Source of the DNA: Carallia brachiata | Taxonomy: Eukaryota; Streptophyta; Magnoliopsida; Malpighiales; Rhizophoraceae | NCBI GenBank assembly: GCA_021464245.1 | Contig: JADCRB010000016.1 | Location: 11,528,647 to 11,592,646, forward strand | DNA: 64,000 bases | Direction of reading: 5' to 3' | Shown here: one piece after another, positions 34,475 through 46,829 of the stretch | How the letters are laid out: every line of letters starts with the position of its first letter | Numbering within the stretch: the first letter of the stretch is position 1 | Notes under the pieces: generated by a model | Told to the model about the DNA's origin: nothing | The model's database searches: none | What the model saw: the letters and a program-made list of their open reading frames with translations, nothing else | Program-made: the position numbers and the translations under genes

Positions 34475-35842
34475 GCATTGTATGTTATCATCAGATACAT
34501 AAATCAGCAACGAGCAGCCTCTCTCTTGTTGTTTTATTTTGTTATTTTCTTCCCTTTCGTACTACAAATGTTTTTAATGTGTTTTGAGAGGGAGAAAATT
34601 AGGAAAAAGAAAATGATGAGAAAAATTATTATGAAAAATTAAAGTTGTTTAGATAGATAAAAAAATATATGAAAAAAATGATAAAAAATTATGAAAAAAA
34701 GAATTATTTAGATAGATAAAAAATCAGGCGAAAAAAATGATTAGAAAAATATAATAATAAAAAAAATTGAGAAAAAAAGTTATTAAAAAATGAAGAAGAA
34801 AATAATGGGAAAAAAATTTCAAATCTAATTCTTTCAGGCCAAAATCCTTGAAAACAAACACACTTCTAGTCACTTAGGCAATTACCAATCATTATTTCTT
34901 CCCTGTCTGTATCGAGTTCTTTCTTCCGAGAGTAATGGCGCTTGACATCCTTCATTCCTGCTATGTTTTGGTATAATGTGATGTGCTTTGTTGTCAACTT
35001 TTATTGTTATCAGCTGCTGCTGCTGAGTCTAAGTTTTTTTTTTTCGCCATCCAATTTGCACATTGTGAATCTCGGTATTACTGTCTAATGTAACCATTGA
35101 GAAAAAACCAACCTATTCTATATCTTTTCACATTAATTATCCGTTGCTTCTGTGGAAGAGGGTCATATAACTCCTTGGGTCCTCGCAAGGCGGGTAGATG
35201 CATAGAGATGTGCACAAGAACGATTTGTTTATGTTTCCCACTTATTGCATTTGTCAGTGTCACATGTTCCAGTTATGGAAACGACCTCATTGCATAGTAC
35301 AGTAAATGACTCTCCCAACCATCCGCAAGATTACTGCGCCTTTAGACATCCCTCGCTGGATTACTAAATAATGAGGGCATATTCTTCTTTCTCATTCCAC
35401 ATCACTTGCCTAGAGATTCTATAATATGTTTTTCTAGATCAATCTTATGGCCAACTCATTCAGAAAACTCTTGATTATCAACAGAAAGAAAGTTTTTGCA
35501 CTCTAATTATTTAAATTTGCCTTGTCTAGAAACAGGGAAATTTTGGATGCTCATTGATGTGGATATTTCTTCATAAGTGCGTGTGGATTGCATCTTTCGT
35601 TTCTTTTTTTGAAGTTCTTGGAGTTGGCTTTATATGGCTTGCATCTGTGCTGTTGTAGCTTAGGATTGTGTTGTTCGTGTAATGTCTAAAAAAAAAAAAC
35701 TTTCATTCAGTTCATTGGCTTCATCGTAATTTTATTTCTCTCCTTTTTCATGTTTCAGTTATTCGGCTATTATTTCTACGATTATTGGAATCTGTGGAAG
35801 GCTGTACCATCTGCATTTTTATTACTTCACTGAAATATGATT
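34475..35842 (+). repeat. Left arm of the inverted duplication, inner part
   Basis: This matches the reverse complement of 58372-59741 up to GAAATATGATT, after which the two arms diverge. It includes an AT-rich AAAATTATGAAAAA-type block at 34605-34860 and a 66-codon open frame (35097-35297) that is also open in the other arm. No known protein domain is seen, so it is probably flanking or intron DNA of the lost Sec7 or DUF300 gene. Confidence 0.85.
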
Positions 35843-36472
35843 TTATTTTGTTGACATATTTATGCATGAATGTCTTTTTTGTCCCTCATTCTGCCAAAGA
35901 GTTCAATCTATTTCAATTCCTTAAGAGAAGTGTAAGTAAAACCATGTATCAATTGAATTTTGAATGTTGCGTTCAGGATTTACCCTTGCCTAAATAAATG
36001 CAGAATATGAAAACAAAATATTTGATAGCAGTACCTGCATCGAAGTTCAATTTAGACATAATTTTCTTTGGAAGCAGATGATCTAGAGCCCTATCTCAAA
36101 ACTTGTGTATTGTGCCATATTAACTACAGTTTACTTGCGGTTTCAATATTGTGGGCTTTTCTTGTTTTTTTTTTTTTTCACCAGAAAATAGGCTAGCCTA
36201 AAATTTAAATGGTATAGAATCGTAAAAGCGATGGCAATGGGACATTCACAGCCCAGCCGTCTTCCAGGTAATGCAGGGGATGTTGAAGATCAAAGTCTGA
36301 TTTATCAAATTATGATTTAATGAATTAACAACTTACCACTTGGCATCTACAGGCTTTTTAAGTAGGAAAAGTTATCCCACTGAGAAAAGAACTCCATTTT
36401 TAATTAGAATTACAAATTCTTTATGACAACGTGCCACAGCCACATTTATGCTAACATTTTATGTATCGTCTT
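35843..36472. other. Unassigned DNA before the DUF300 pseudogene
   Basis: Left-arm homology ends at about 35842. The stretch may contain further decayed upstream exons or introns of the DUF300 gene, but none can be aligned with confidence. Confidence 0.4.
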
Positions 36473-38470
36473 AGTTGCGAAGCTTGGGTGATCTATAAGT
36501 TGTTGTCACTATGCCTGGCTTGGGTTGTTGGGCCCGGAGCAGTAGTGCTATGTTTGAGTGGCCGTGTTCTGAAGCCATTGTGATGGTTGATGACATGTTG
36601 CTTCCCTCCACTACCCCTCTATGGGTGAGTTTCTTGTTGCCTTTGGTATGTTATTTATTCAAAAATCACTTTCCATGCATTGCTATGAGATGCTTATGAA
36701 GTTCCCAAGAAATTCCCAATTTTTTGATGTCGTTACCAGCCATCCTTATCTTTATGAGATGCCTAGCAACTTTTACTGATTTTAAGCATACTCGTCATGT
36801 TTTTGAGAATTTATTGTCAAACTTTGAAAATTGTGATAATGGTTTGCTTGTTGTATACGTGGGTACTGAATTTACATTTCTGGCTGAGTTCTTGTTTGAT
36901 ATAGTGCAGGCGTTTTATATAGAGTGCAAGCAGGGGTGTTTGCAGTTTGTGATTTTGAAGCCCATTTTAGTGTCTGTTACGCTTATACTTTATGCTGAGG
37001 GGACAAATATAGATGGATATTTCAACCCAAAAAAATCATATCTGTATCTTACCATTATCTACATACTCTCATATACAATGGTCCTTTATAATTTGGTGTT
37101 ACATTATGTGGCATGCAAAGATCTGCTTCAGCCCTTCAATCCTGTTCCCAAGTTCGTCATAATCAATTCTGTCGTTTTCTTGACTTAGTGGCTGGTTAAA
37201 TTGGAAATCTTCAGTCGAACTGCAGATTAATTGTTCAGCATTTTATTGCAGGCACTACCTTCTCTGGCTTACAAATTATATTTGCCTTTAAACAACGATA
37301 ACAAGAATAAAAATGTATCATTTTTCATTTCATTTAGACTCTCTAAGTTACATAATTGTTTGTGCTGGCAAAATGGCTTGCACATACATTTTGAACATTC
37401 TATGTGTTACCCCATACCAATCATATATGGCATGAGGATGGTGAATTCCAAAGTGGTTGGGTTCCTTGTCACTCATTTATCCTCTTTTCTCATCTTCATC
37501 TACTCATTGCATGCTTTTCTCGCTTTTTATAGCTCTCTCATTATGTTCTTCACTTTTTTCTTTTCCTTTCTTTATAATTCCATTACTTGTAGGGTGGTTA
37601 TCTCTCCTTTCCTCTAACCATGGATTAGTTCTGCGAAGTATTGGTGTTATATGTTGATTATCACACGCCTGCCAAGGGGTGTATATACCTAGATACCACC
37701 AAGCAGGCACCATCGTTATGACAAACTGGAAACTTGATGTTAGCTAATTGGGTCCCTCGTACATGAGTAAATTTTACAATTCACAAGTTGTGTTACCGAG
37801 TACCCTTGGGCATTTATTCTTTTCAAATTTGGTTCAGTGTTTATCATATTTTTGACCTCGATTATTCTGCTTTCCACGAAACACAGTGTAATATTTTTTC
37901 TTGCCCTGCACATCTTTCTAATAAAATCAATATGATGAAGCATTTGTGAGATCCCCGTGTTAGACAATTGTGATTTTTGAGGATTCTGGTTTTAAACTTG
38001 GATGCTCTCTAGTCTGTTTCATTTTCCTTCTTTTCAAGGGACTCCTGGTCTTTCTTGCTGCAAAGTCTGGATCTATAAAGGATGCAGAAGAAGCTGGCTT
38101 GTTTCAACACTTAATCATTTGTGTTGAGATGCTTGTTGCTGCTGTTGGTCATCTTTATGCATTTCCATGCAAAGGGTGGGTCTTGTGTTTTGACAGTTAA
38201 TCTGGAACTTGCTTTGAAGTTAAATGACCTTTATCATGATACTGTTCACCAGATGCACCTGACATTTTATTGCATCTCCATGTTGCTCCTTTCAGAAATA
38301 GTCTTTTCTTGGCATTGCGTAACCTTTGTGCTCTAATTTTACAGTGATGGAGATGAAGGAACAAGCAAGTGTCGAGCCGTGCCTTTTGGCCGTCTGGGCA
38401 GTAGATGGATGCTGCTAGGAGAAACAGACGTGTTTTTGGAAGCAAGATGGATGGGATTCAACTCTCTAGT
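36473..38470 (+). pseudogene. DUF300 / TMEM184-type (LAZ1-like) membrane protein pseudogene, introns retained
   Basis: Several exons match plant DUF300 (organic solute transporter alpha/TMEM184) proteins. About 36473-36624 reads EAWVIYKLLSLCLAWVVGPG, then GRVLKPL with an in-frame TGA, then MTCCFPPLP. About 36910-37188 reads QFVILKPILVSVTLILYAEG, YLYLTIIYILSYTMVLYNLV and CKDLLQPFNPVPKF, then a TAG where the family continues with an aromatic residue. About 38038-38180 reads LVFLAAKSGSIKDAEEAG and CVEMLVAAVGHLYAFPCK. 38190-38470 holds the KLNDLYHDTVHQ and DGDEGTSK pieces with frameshifts. Introns are kept, so this is a decayed genomic duplicate, not a retrocopy. DUF300 proteins are multi-pass membrane proteins; LAZ1 is linked to vacuole function and cell death. 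Confidence 0.85.
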
Positions 38471-40401
38471 CACCCTTCTTTTGGTAAAAGCATTCCCAAT
38501 AATACTGTCTCAGTGCCTGTTTCTGCACAGTCTGACGTGATGAAATGTTCCTTACTAGTTACTAGTTAATGCCTCAAACTATTCATTTACGCCTTATGAC
38601 ATGTCACTTATTGACACAAACTTCTCTAGTTACGCTGCAAAAGTTCCAGCTGCAATTGAAGATGCAACTAGGTGACCCAAGGATAGATACTGCACTCTGG
38701 CAAGCAAGAGAGTCCTTAAAGAACTGAGTTTGAGAGGAATATAAGGCAATGTCTCTTCTTGGGAGGATCCTCGTATGCATGGCCATCTTGCCAGTAGTGG
38801 TTGCAATTACTCAAGAGTGCTTTAAGTCTCCAGACCTCCTTTCTCTGGGTTCAAGCATTCTGGTAGCAGCTTGTAGGCTTCTTTGGTTTTATCATTTTTG
38901 AGTGTTTATTTGTGGTTCTCCATCTTTTGTTGATTTCAGCCTTGTACATATAAAATTGTAGCTGTTTCTGCTTTGTATGCTAATTATTTTGCCGATATTG
39001 GTGTTGACTACCCAAATGTGTTTTTAGTCCCTGGTCTCTTTTCTTCAGGTTTCAAGGATTGTAATCACTGATTGCGGGCCTCAGTGGTCACGTCACATTA
39101 GTGACTGTTTATCTTTGTTGTCGTTGGCTTTGTAGCTGCCATTAATGCAAAGTACAGTTTCAAAACATACTAGTTTTTGACTTGTTTCTTTTGTTCATCT
39201 GGTCTTGGTGTCATCTAACCTTTTGATGATTCCTGTTAATTGAAAACTTCAAATCGTTGTGTTTCCAGCTTCACATATGTACGGTTTGAGATTTGGATGT
39301 TTCCCGTAGCACATATAAGGAGTATTTTTTCCTCATTACCAGAACTTATTTCCATGATGGCAATGCATCCATGATACTTGCTAAGGTCATGCGTTCCAAG
39401 GACGGTAGCCACAACAACAAACAACACTGAAAAAAAACGAAAAAAGTTTTCCTCGTCACCTTGCAATTGATTTGTGCCACACGGAATTTAGTAATGAAGT
39501 TACTTGATTAAATAAGAATGCTTGAAGCCCTTACTTCTAAAACACTATTTTTTTCAGTTGATAAATAAATAAAATGGAAATTGTTATAAGGGTACTCGGT
39601 AACGTAATCAATGGATTTGCTTGAAATTAAGTCTTCGCAGCTTTTTGTAAGTTGTAATGTTGCGTTACTACAACCATAAAATCTATTATTAATAAGTTAT
39701 AATTCAATTAATGTTCAAAGTCGTTCTTAAAAGTGAAGGTCTTAAGTTCGAATTTTGATTAAAGTCAATTAATAATAAAATCTATTACCAATTACCATCA
39801 AGTAAACTATGCAATATATTTGGACTCTTATCAACATGCAGGGTCTGCTGCATTGTGTCATGTTGTCCAGGTAAAAATTGGTCTACAAGAGACCAACTCT
39901 GAAAGAACAAGAGACCAACTCTCGAAGAACAAGAAGTGCTCAATTGTTTCAAGAGGGAATTTATAGCTCGATTGATTTTGCTGCACAAGCCAGGATCTGT
40001 TCCACATCAGTTTTAATGCAAGATTTATTATTTGATAGGCAACATTTGTGTGCATTTTCCTCATTTTGATGGTGATATTCGACGCTTGGCTTCTCAGGCA
40101 GGCATCCAGCAATTATTTCCCTTTATTATTATTATTTTTTCTTTCATGCATATCGTGGACGTTGATTATCTTGTTGTTAGTTAATCATAGAAGGGAAAGA
40201 TGTTCATATCAGGTCGTTTCAACAGTAGCCAAACAAAAAACCTACCAATCTAAAGCAGCTGAAATTTTAAGAGTTTGAAGCCTTAAGGGAGTTTTGGTTG
40301 AACGGTTGGGGGGTGGGTTGCTGGTTGAATGTTGAGTTATTGATACATATTGGGCTGGCCCACCTAGAAAATTTGGTTAACAGATTTATGGAAGTCTTCA
40401 T

Positions 40402-40427
40402 GAGAGAGAGAGAGAGAGAGAGAGAGA
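40402..40427. repeat. (GA)n microsatellite
   Basis: About 13 GA units are uninterrupted. Confidence 0.95.
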
Positions 40428-41502
40428 TCCCCTCGCACTACTGAGAACCAACAATAAGAGTCAGTTGAGAAATAGCCTATGCTTATCTTGTTTTTTGGTT
40501 CATGGAAATGGGGTCTTGCACTTTATCAAAGTACTGAAATTGTAGACCTCCAAAGAGAGAAGATGGGCAAAAGAATTTTTCACATGATTGAGGTCTAGGC
40601 TTTGGCCAAAGAATTATTAAAGTCACCAAAAAAAAAATGACCTAGGCGTTGTACGGTATAGGCAAGTGCTACCTAGAGAAAGACCACAAGGAGATTTTCA
40701 TCATTTAGCCTGCAATCATCTGCAATTGAGAGGTGGGATTTGTTTGGCAGTGCTTTACACTCTTCCTAATGCACATATTTGTTGAAAGAATTTCCTTTGT
40801 AATTCCTTACACAAGGATTCAAAAAATACGGGATCCTCCCTACACAAGTAAATTTTTGATAAAACTCAAATAGAATTTCCTTTTTCTCCTTGTCATTCAC
40901 AACGACTGAATTGATTATCTTCATGCATAAGAATACCAGATTACCTAATATAAAATATTTCAAAATCATCACAAACCTCCCTTTTTTTCTTTTCTATTGG
41001 AATGGAATTGGGGTATAGATAGAATATAATGAAATAGAGTCACTTTGAAGTTCCCTATGAAATGAGGCAAACAGAGACAGAAAGAATGATAACCTCCTTC
41101 CCCAAAAGTGATATTGCCTAAGTTGATCCTACACTCCTATATAAGGTATTAATGGTTATAAACTAAAAGACAAAAAAAAAAAAAAAAAGAGTTAAATGTA
41201 CACAATCTTATCCTTATTTTCATAAAAAAGTTGTCTATTTAATTCAAAATCATGATCTCCACATTTCAATGAAGTAACTTTTATTACCATACCAAGGCTC
41301 CACTTTCAGGCAACAAGCACAGGATCAAGAACAAAAACATAAAAAAACAGGATAGCGGGGAGAACGTGCGAGTCTGCATGTGTAGAGAGCTTTTTTTTTT
41401 TTTTTTAAGGGGAACAAAATATGTTTACGTCCACTGATCCTCATAAATGTTCCCTCCGAATGATAATTAATATACACCAAAAAAGAAATGCTGTTCTCAA
41501 AT

Positions 41503-41948
41503 GGCAAATTTATGAATTTCACCCACGATCTTTTGATTTTTTAAAAATTTCATCCACAACATTTTTTTGTTTTGAATTCTATCCTCAACGTTTACTCCGT
41601 CAATTTTTTTTGCCCTTTTCCGTTAGCTGACCGTTAAGTGTGATACATAGCAGTCCAATTAACGATATATTTAATATTTTTATATAATTGAAAGAAAGAG
41701 ATTAAAAAAAAAAGTTATAAGAAACAGATTATCGACTGTAAGGTGATGACATATTGCTGATGTGAGCTATAAGTAGGATGATTTATCACTGACTGGACTG
41801 TCACGTATCACACTTAACGGTCAATTAACGGAAAAGGGCAAAAAAAATTGACGGAGAAAATGTTGAGGGTGAAATTCAAAATAAAAAAACGTTGTGGGTG
41901 AAATTCTTAAAAAACCGAAAGATGGTGGGTGAAATTCATAGATTAGCC
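41503..41948. mobile_element. Foldback Mutator-like MITE with perfect 9-bp target duplication
   Basis: The left half (GGCAAATTTATGAATTTCACC) is the reverse complement of the right half (GGTGAAATTCATAGATTAGCC) and pairing continues inwards through the CCGTTAGCTGACCGTTAAGTG region for about 180 bases. TTCTCAAAT flanks it on both sides (41494-41502 and 41949-41957). The 9-bp duplication and long terminal inverted repeats fit Mutator-like elements. It has no coding capacity. Confidence 0.85.
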
Positions 41949-42165
41949 TTCTCAAATTTACACGACTGTTTGATTCCTCCCAAAACCAAAACAAACTGCA
42001 ACAGCTTCACCTATCATCATTATCATTAATAATAATATTTCAGAAAAAGAGAGAGTCTCTACCTCTGACTGTGAAAAAGACATCAAAAGAGTTATAGGAC
42101 ATAATGTAAGCTCCTTTCTACCCTTGATCCTATTCCATCAACAAGCTTTGGCTGTTGCATTAATA

Positions 42166-43004
42166 TTATGATCCAGCTGATGACGAAGACTCACCTAAAG
42201 AAACAGAAGCCAGCGAAGAAGCCCAGACACGGCAATTTTTAGCTCTTTCATGGAAGTTCCTCGTCTTGCATAATCTCAGCTTGGTCCATATCCTCCTCAC
42301 GTCAACCATGTGAAGGATACGCCCGAATAATTGGGTCTTCTCACCAAATATTCCCAAGTTGAAATGTGGAACATAGGAGACCCAGAAAGCCTTGAGATGA
42401 GACAATAATTTGGGAGATACAAATAGCAGCAGACGCAAACAGAGGAACAATGTAGCAAATACCAAACAAAGTTCCCTTTTCATTATCTGGTCTAACGAAG
42501 AGCCATGCCACGACTGCAATATAGAATCTTCATGGCCACCCAAATTTCTTGCCTCATCTTCAGCGAGATGTTGAACAGGTTCAAGCCCTGAATCACATGC
42601 AGATATCACAACATAGGACTTATAATGATGCTATCTACACATAGACCACGATCAGTTGGTGGTGCTGGAAATCTGAAGCATGGGCGTGGGCACTTAAAAT
42701 AACTGGTGGGGATCCTCTCATGTTAGCATTAGGTAATGTTGGATTCATCTGAACTATTGTCTTGAAAATAAAAAGGATGGTTTAACTTTTTCAAACAAAC
42801 GAGTAGATAATTAGACCTGTTTTGAAACCAATGATCCATGTGCAGTAAACATGGTAGATCATGTTATCCCCAACATCAAATAAGCTCAGTCCGAATAACA
42901 ACACACTAGCAATTTTATGATATTCTATACCATGTGCATTTGTTGTGATGCTCAGAATCAAGCCATGAGATCAATCATGAGAAAAACATAAATAGTTCAT
43001 CATT

Positions 43005-43039
<35 letters not shown>

Positions 43040-46000
43040 ACCTGTTGTCTTCCCGTAGAATCGTACAAGAGATTGGAGGTTCTTTGGGCCATGATACCAA
43101 ACATTTGACGTCTCGGTCACAATTAGGATTGAAGGCGTGCTATGGATTCCATGGCTTGAAAATACTCTGAAGGATAGCAGTTGACACAGTACTTTAGCCA
43201 GAAAATCTTGCTCTTTGGCGGCAACTGCCATAAATAATCATCTAATATTTCATAAATTAAGAACTCTAACTCCAAAGAAAGAAGTTCTAGTTGCAGGCAA
43301 TATGCTACCATTAGAAGGAATATCAAAAAGAAACATGCAGTCTTACATGCAGGGAGTATTAGCCGAAAAACAAAAAGGATAAAATAGAATAAATCATACC
43401 ATCTGTTTCACAATAGCTAAAAACCCTTCAACTAAAATTGCCCAGAAGGAACAGACGAAGGAACTCCTAAATATTTTTTTCCCAGAAACTAAATAAGTTT
43501 GTTTTCGCATTCACTTGCATACATGCCTGCTCGCACAGAGGGGCACATGCATGCATTTGAGCTACCATCTAGCATTTAAGCACTTCCTTAAAGACCATTG
43601 ACGATCCAACTCTTGTACCGCCTGTTCAGCAATATCATCCACAATGATAATATCAAATTGAAAACAGGTCAATCAGCATTATACCTTGGAAGGGCTGAAG
43701 ATTGCTCAACAACCAAGTGTTCTATTTGAGGGAACATGGAACTAAGCAGCTCAAATTTAGGGCGCACACTGCTTGAGAATGGACACCAGGAAGCGTAAAA
43801 GAGTACAGAAGTATAAGCATTCCCCTGCAGTGAAGTCAAAACTCTGTCGACTTCCATCCACCTATTGACAACAAATGGTTATAACACTCTGCAGTAGAAA
43901 GCAATTCACATTTTGCATTATTTACAGCTAATCAAATACATGCCAAGTAGTGCTACAAACGAGCCAAGCGGCACGCTAAGGACTCGGAGGATCAATAAGT
44001 GCTCTCTCAAGCTCTTATTGTGTAAATAACTGAGTCCAAAGCTCGTTTAACTAACAAGCCAAGCAAGGTCAGACTCGACTCATTTAAGAGGCACATTGTA
44101 GATTTAGTTAGAGGATCATTAAGGCGCTTGTTTGTAGCATCATTTATTAGCTCATTTGTCGAATCATTTATAAGCTTATTTGGGAACTAGTTTAAAGAAA
44201 GGCTCATTAAAGGATATATAAATAGAAATATTGGGGTTTCCATTTTAGATACTCATTTGAAAGAATAACCATTTGAAGTCATCTTGCTCACAATCCTAAA
44301 ATAACCACAGCTAAAAACCCTAAAATTGCTGCCATCTCCCTCTTGTCATCTCTATCTTGCCTTCTCCCTCTTGCCACCTCAAAGTCTCCTCTTTGTCGTC
44401 TCTTCACAAATGAATCGTTGGAGACAAATTTGTTCCAAAAGTCGCTGCCATCTTCCTCTTGCTAACACTATGTTGAAAGCAAAAAAGATTTCTTGCTTGT
44501 TCCATCAATTCTTGGTGAGGTTTATTTATTGATTGGTTTCTCTTCTCTTTGAGCATAGTCTATAATCATTAAGTGGTTTCAACGACAGGCCTTTATACTT
44601 AAAATTTTTCGATTGAATTTTGCGCAAAGTCTGTAGTCATTGTTCCATCAATCATGATACAAAGCTTGATACCGAACTCCATATCAAACTTAGTTCCTTA
44701 AGTATTCAAGAATCCTAAGTCAAGCCCGAGCAAGCTCAAGTCTCTAAATACCTGTCCAAGCCAAGCTTTGGCCCCATTGTTTAGGCTCCTTTCGAGCTTG
44801 GGCAGAGCCCAAACACTCCAAAGCTTAGCTTGGCTCCTTTGCATGCCTAATGCCAAGTGACCTTATCAAAAAGGGGGAGAAGGTTGCATTTTTCATAAAG
44901 AATCAATAAGATGAAGAAATTATTAACCTAAGCAGGTGAAAGAAGGCAGCATGGCACATTTTTCATGTCTTCAAACAGAATCAACTGCTACCGAAATGTT
45001 ATTATTTCTTCGTTGGTTTCCTACTCATAACTAGAATTTTAAAAGCCCAACAAAGGGGACTTGATGAGAGAGTAAGAGACAACCAGGGGTTTTATGACCG
45101 GAAAGGGAAAGATTAGGGTTGTGATTTTATGACAAAATGACAAAAAAGTTTTACACCATAAATGATGGTAACCAAACCAGTTGCAAGGTAAACGGTTGTC
45201 CATTTTAGAGCACATGCACAACAGAAGAGTCAAAGATACAACGTTTAAACCTAAACTCTGATAAGAAATTCAGATATTCCAATGAATCAAGTCAACGACC
45301 TCAATGTTCAAGGGGAGACACAAATTACTAATGGAAGGACAATGCATAAAGAAGAAGAAAAATCATCAATGCATGGCAATAAATCAAAAGAGCAAAGATC
45401 CAAAGATAATATGACATAAAAAAATTTCAAAATTTATGGTTCCAAAACATGATATCAAATCAGTAAAACAATCAAATTTTGAATAATGCTATGTTTTGGC
45501 CAAAGGCTTCCATGCACACATAACAAGTGCTTAATAAATATGTCTCTTAACTCCTGTAGCAGTCAGAACCAAATTCTAACGTATAAGCCTCTATCTAAGA
45601 CAGCTTAATCCTTTCCTCACAGCATCATTTTACCACCACTTTCCTACCATAGAATTTGACGTGCTTTATCATTTATCAGAGAGAAAAGTCTGCATATCAA
45701 TCAGACATTAAAGTATGTCAATTATGCAAACATTTTTTTTTTTTTGTTTTTTTTGCTTCTTTTGCCATATTTAAGTACCCTTAGTTCACCAAGCAAATTT
45801 TGGAATATCATGTTATCAAGTACAATAACTGGATACACAACACAACACTGTAAACTGTATATCTCCCACAATATTTGGTACCTGAGATAAACATGTTAGT
45901 GATGGCACCAACACTCAAAACAATAATTCAAAATTAGCAGCCACAAGCACATAATAGTATCCCTTCTTTGGTTTTCAAATTTTAAATCAAAATTCAAACT

Positions 46001-46606
46001 TCTCCTACATAGTCCTTTGTGCATAATATCAAAACCCAAAAAGTTTCCAACTTTCTATCACATTACAAGTCCTGAAGCCCTCAAGGCAACTTAATTGTTA
46101 ATCTGCTACCCAAAATCTTACTTCCCAATTTCCAACTTCCACAGATAAATGAAACCTCAAAATATCACCCACAAACCTTAATGATAAAACCTAAGAAAAA
46201 AAACAAATTGACAAATGCAACAAACTTTTACAATCAAAACCCAAAAGCCCAAGCTGCCACAAAATCAAGAATACCCCATCAGAACAACAAATCAAACTAA
46301 ACACTAAGAACCCATTAATGCAAAATCAAACACAAACCTATTAGAAACAAAATATAACAAGAAATCAACAATAAACCAACGAAAACAAATAAAAAAAACC
46401 ATATAATAAAAATACAAAAAAAATAAAAAATAATCCCAAAAGCATACCTCAATAACAGGATTTGGGGAGATTGATAGAGGGCATTTGGATTGAAGATTGT
46501 ATAGAAAGAAATCGGATTCTTTAGGGCACTCAGAAGCCGAAACCGACACGGGCACAACCGACGACAAAGCCCCAATACAGACCAAGAAAACGGAAACTAG
46601 AGCCAT
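42166..46606 (-). CDS. 5'-adenylylsulfate reductase-like (APRL5/7 type) protein, 4 exons, frameshifted in exon 2
   Basis: Exons on the minus strand are 46606-46448, 43861-43685, 43166-43042 and 42587-42166, all GT-AG. Apart from one indel they encode about 294 residues, the size of Arabidopsis APRL5/APRL7 (At3g03860, At5g18120). [16 protein letters not shown] is a signal peptide. The thioredoxin fold has [16 protein letters not shown], a C-X-X-S site in place of [15 protein letters not shown] carries the cis-Pro loop. A membrane segment lies near [16 protein letters not shown] and the tail is basic then Ser-rich. These proteins lack the reductase domain of true APS reductases; they are probably secretory-pathway redox proteins. 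Exon 2 is 177 bases, but splice phases need two more (or one fewer); the break is near 43845, early in the exon. It may be an error or a null allele. An upstream in-frame ATG lies at 46639. Confidence 0.85.
43008..43037. repeat. (GA)n microsatellite in intron 3 of the APR-like gene
   Basis: On the coding strand a CT run begins about five bases after the exon 3 donor site. Confidence 0.9.
43949..44850. mobile_element. Non-autonomous hAT-like transposon in intron 1 of the APR-like gene
   Basis: TGCCAAGT flanks the element at 43941-43948 and 44851-44858, a perfect 8-bp duplication as made by hAT transposases. The ends are imperfect inverted repeats: AGTGCTACAAACGAGCC on the left and the complement of AGGCATGCAAAGGAGCC on the right (12 of 17 match). 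The interior is rich in GAGCC, AAGCT and GAGCTT motifs, has no transposase and is about 902 bp long. It probably does not disturb splicing. Confidence 0.75.
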
Positions 46607-46829
46607 TGGGAGAGAGGGCACAAATGGAGAATACAACACAAGGAGGAGGGCAAAATGGGAAAGAAAAGGGAAATAATTTAGCGGAGAATGATGATGATGA
46701 CGACGACGACGAAATGATGATCGCTCGCACGCACAAACACGCGCACGAAGGAGATGAATAAAACAAGAACAAAGGATGATTGCGGTTTTTGCCTCTCACT
46801 TATTTCTCAAGGTAATAGATATATATATA
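46607..46829 (-). promoter_or_regulatory. Upstream region of the APR-like gene
   Basis: This should include the 5' leader, with a CGTCGTCGTCGTCATCATCAT repeat on the coding strand near 46690-46712, and the core promoter. No specific motif is called. Confidence 0.4.

Larger units (their letters stand above)
38471..42165. other. Intergenic DNA between the DUF300 pseudogene and the APR-like gene
   Basis: No intact gene is recognised. It holds a (GA)n microsatellite (40402-40427) and a foldback element (41503-41948). Reading frames of 60-85 codons here have no domain signatures. Confidence 0.5.

Noticed and set aside
35097..35297. 66-codon frame conserved in both arms
   Set aside because: Most substitutions between the arms change the residue, and both strands are open over the same bases. 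No splice or domain evidence.
37231..37657. Open frames of 66-128 codons within the DUF300 pseudogene region
   Set aside because: They lie in intron-like T-rich sequence between recognisable DUF300 exons and do not match the family.
36473..38470. Calling the DUF300 locus a functional gene
   Set aside because: In-frame TGA and TAG codons interrupt conserved exons and the last exon is frameshifted, beyond what one sequencing error could explain.
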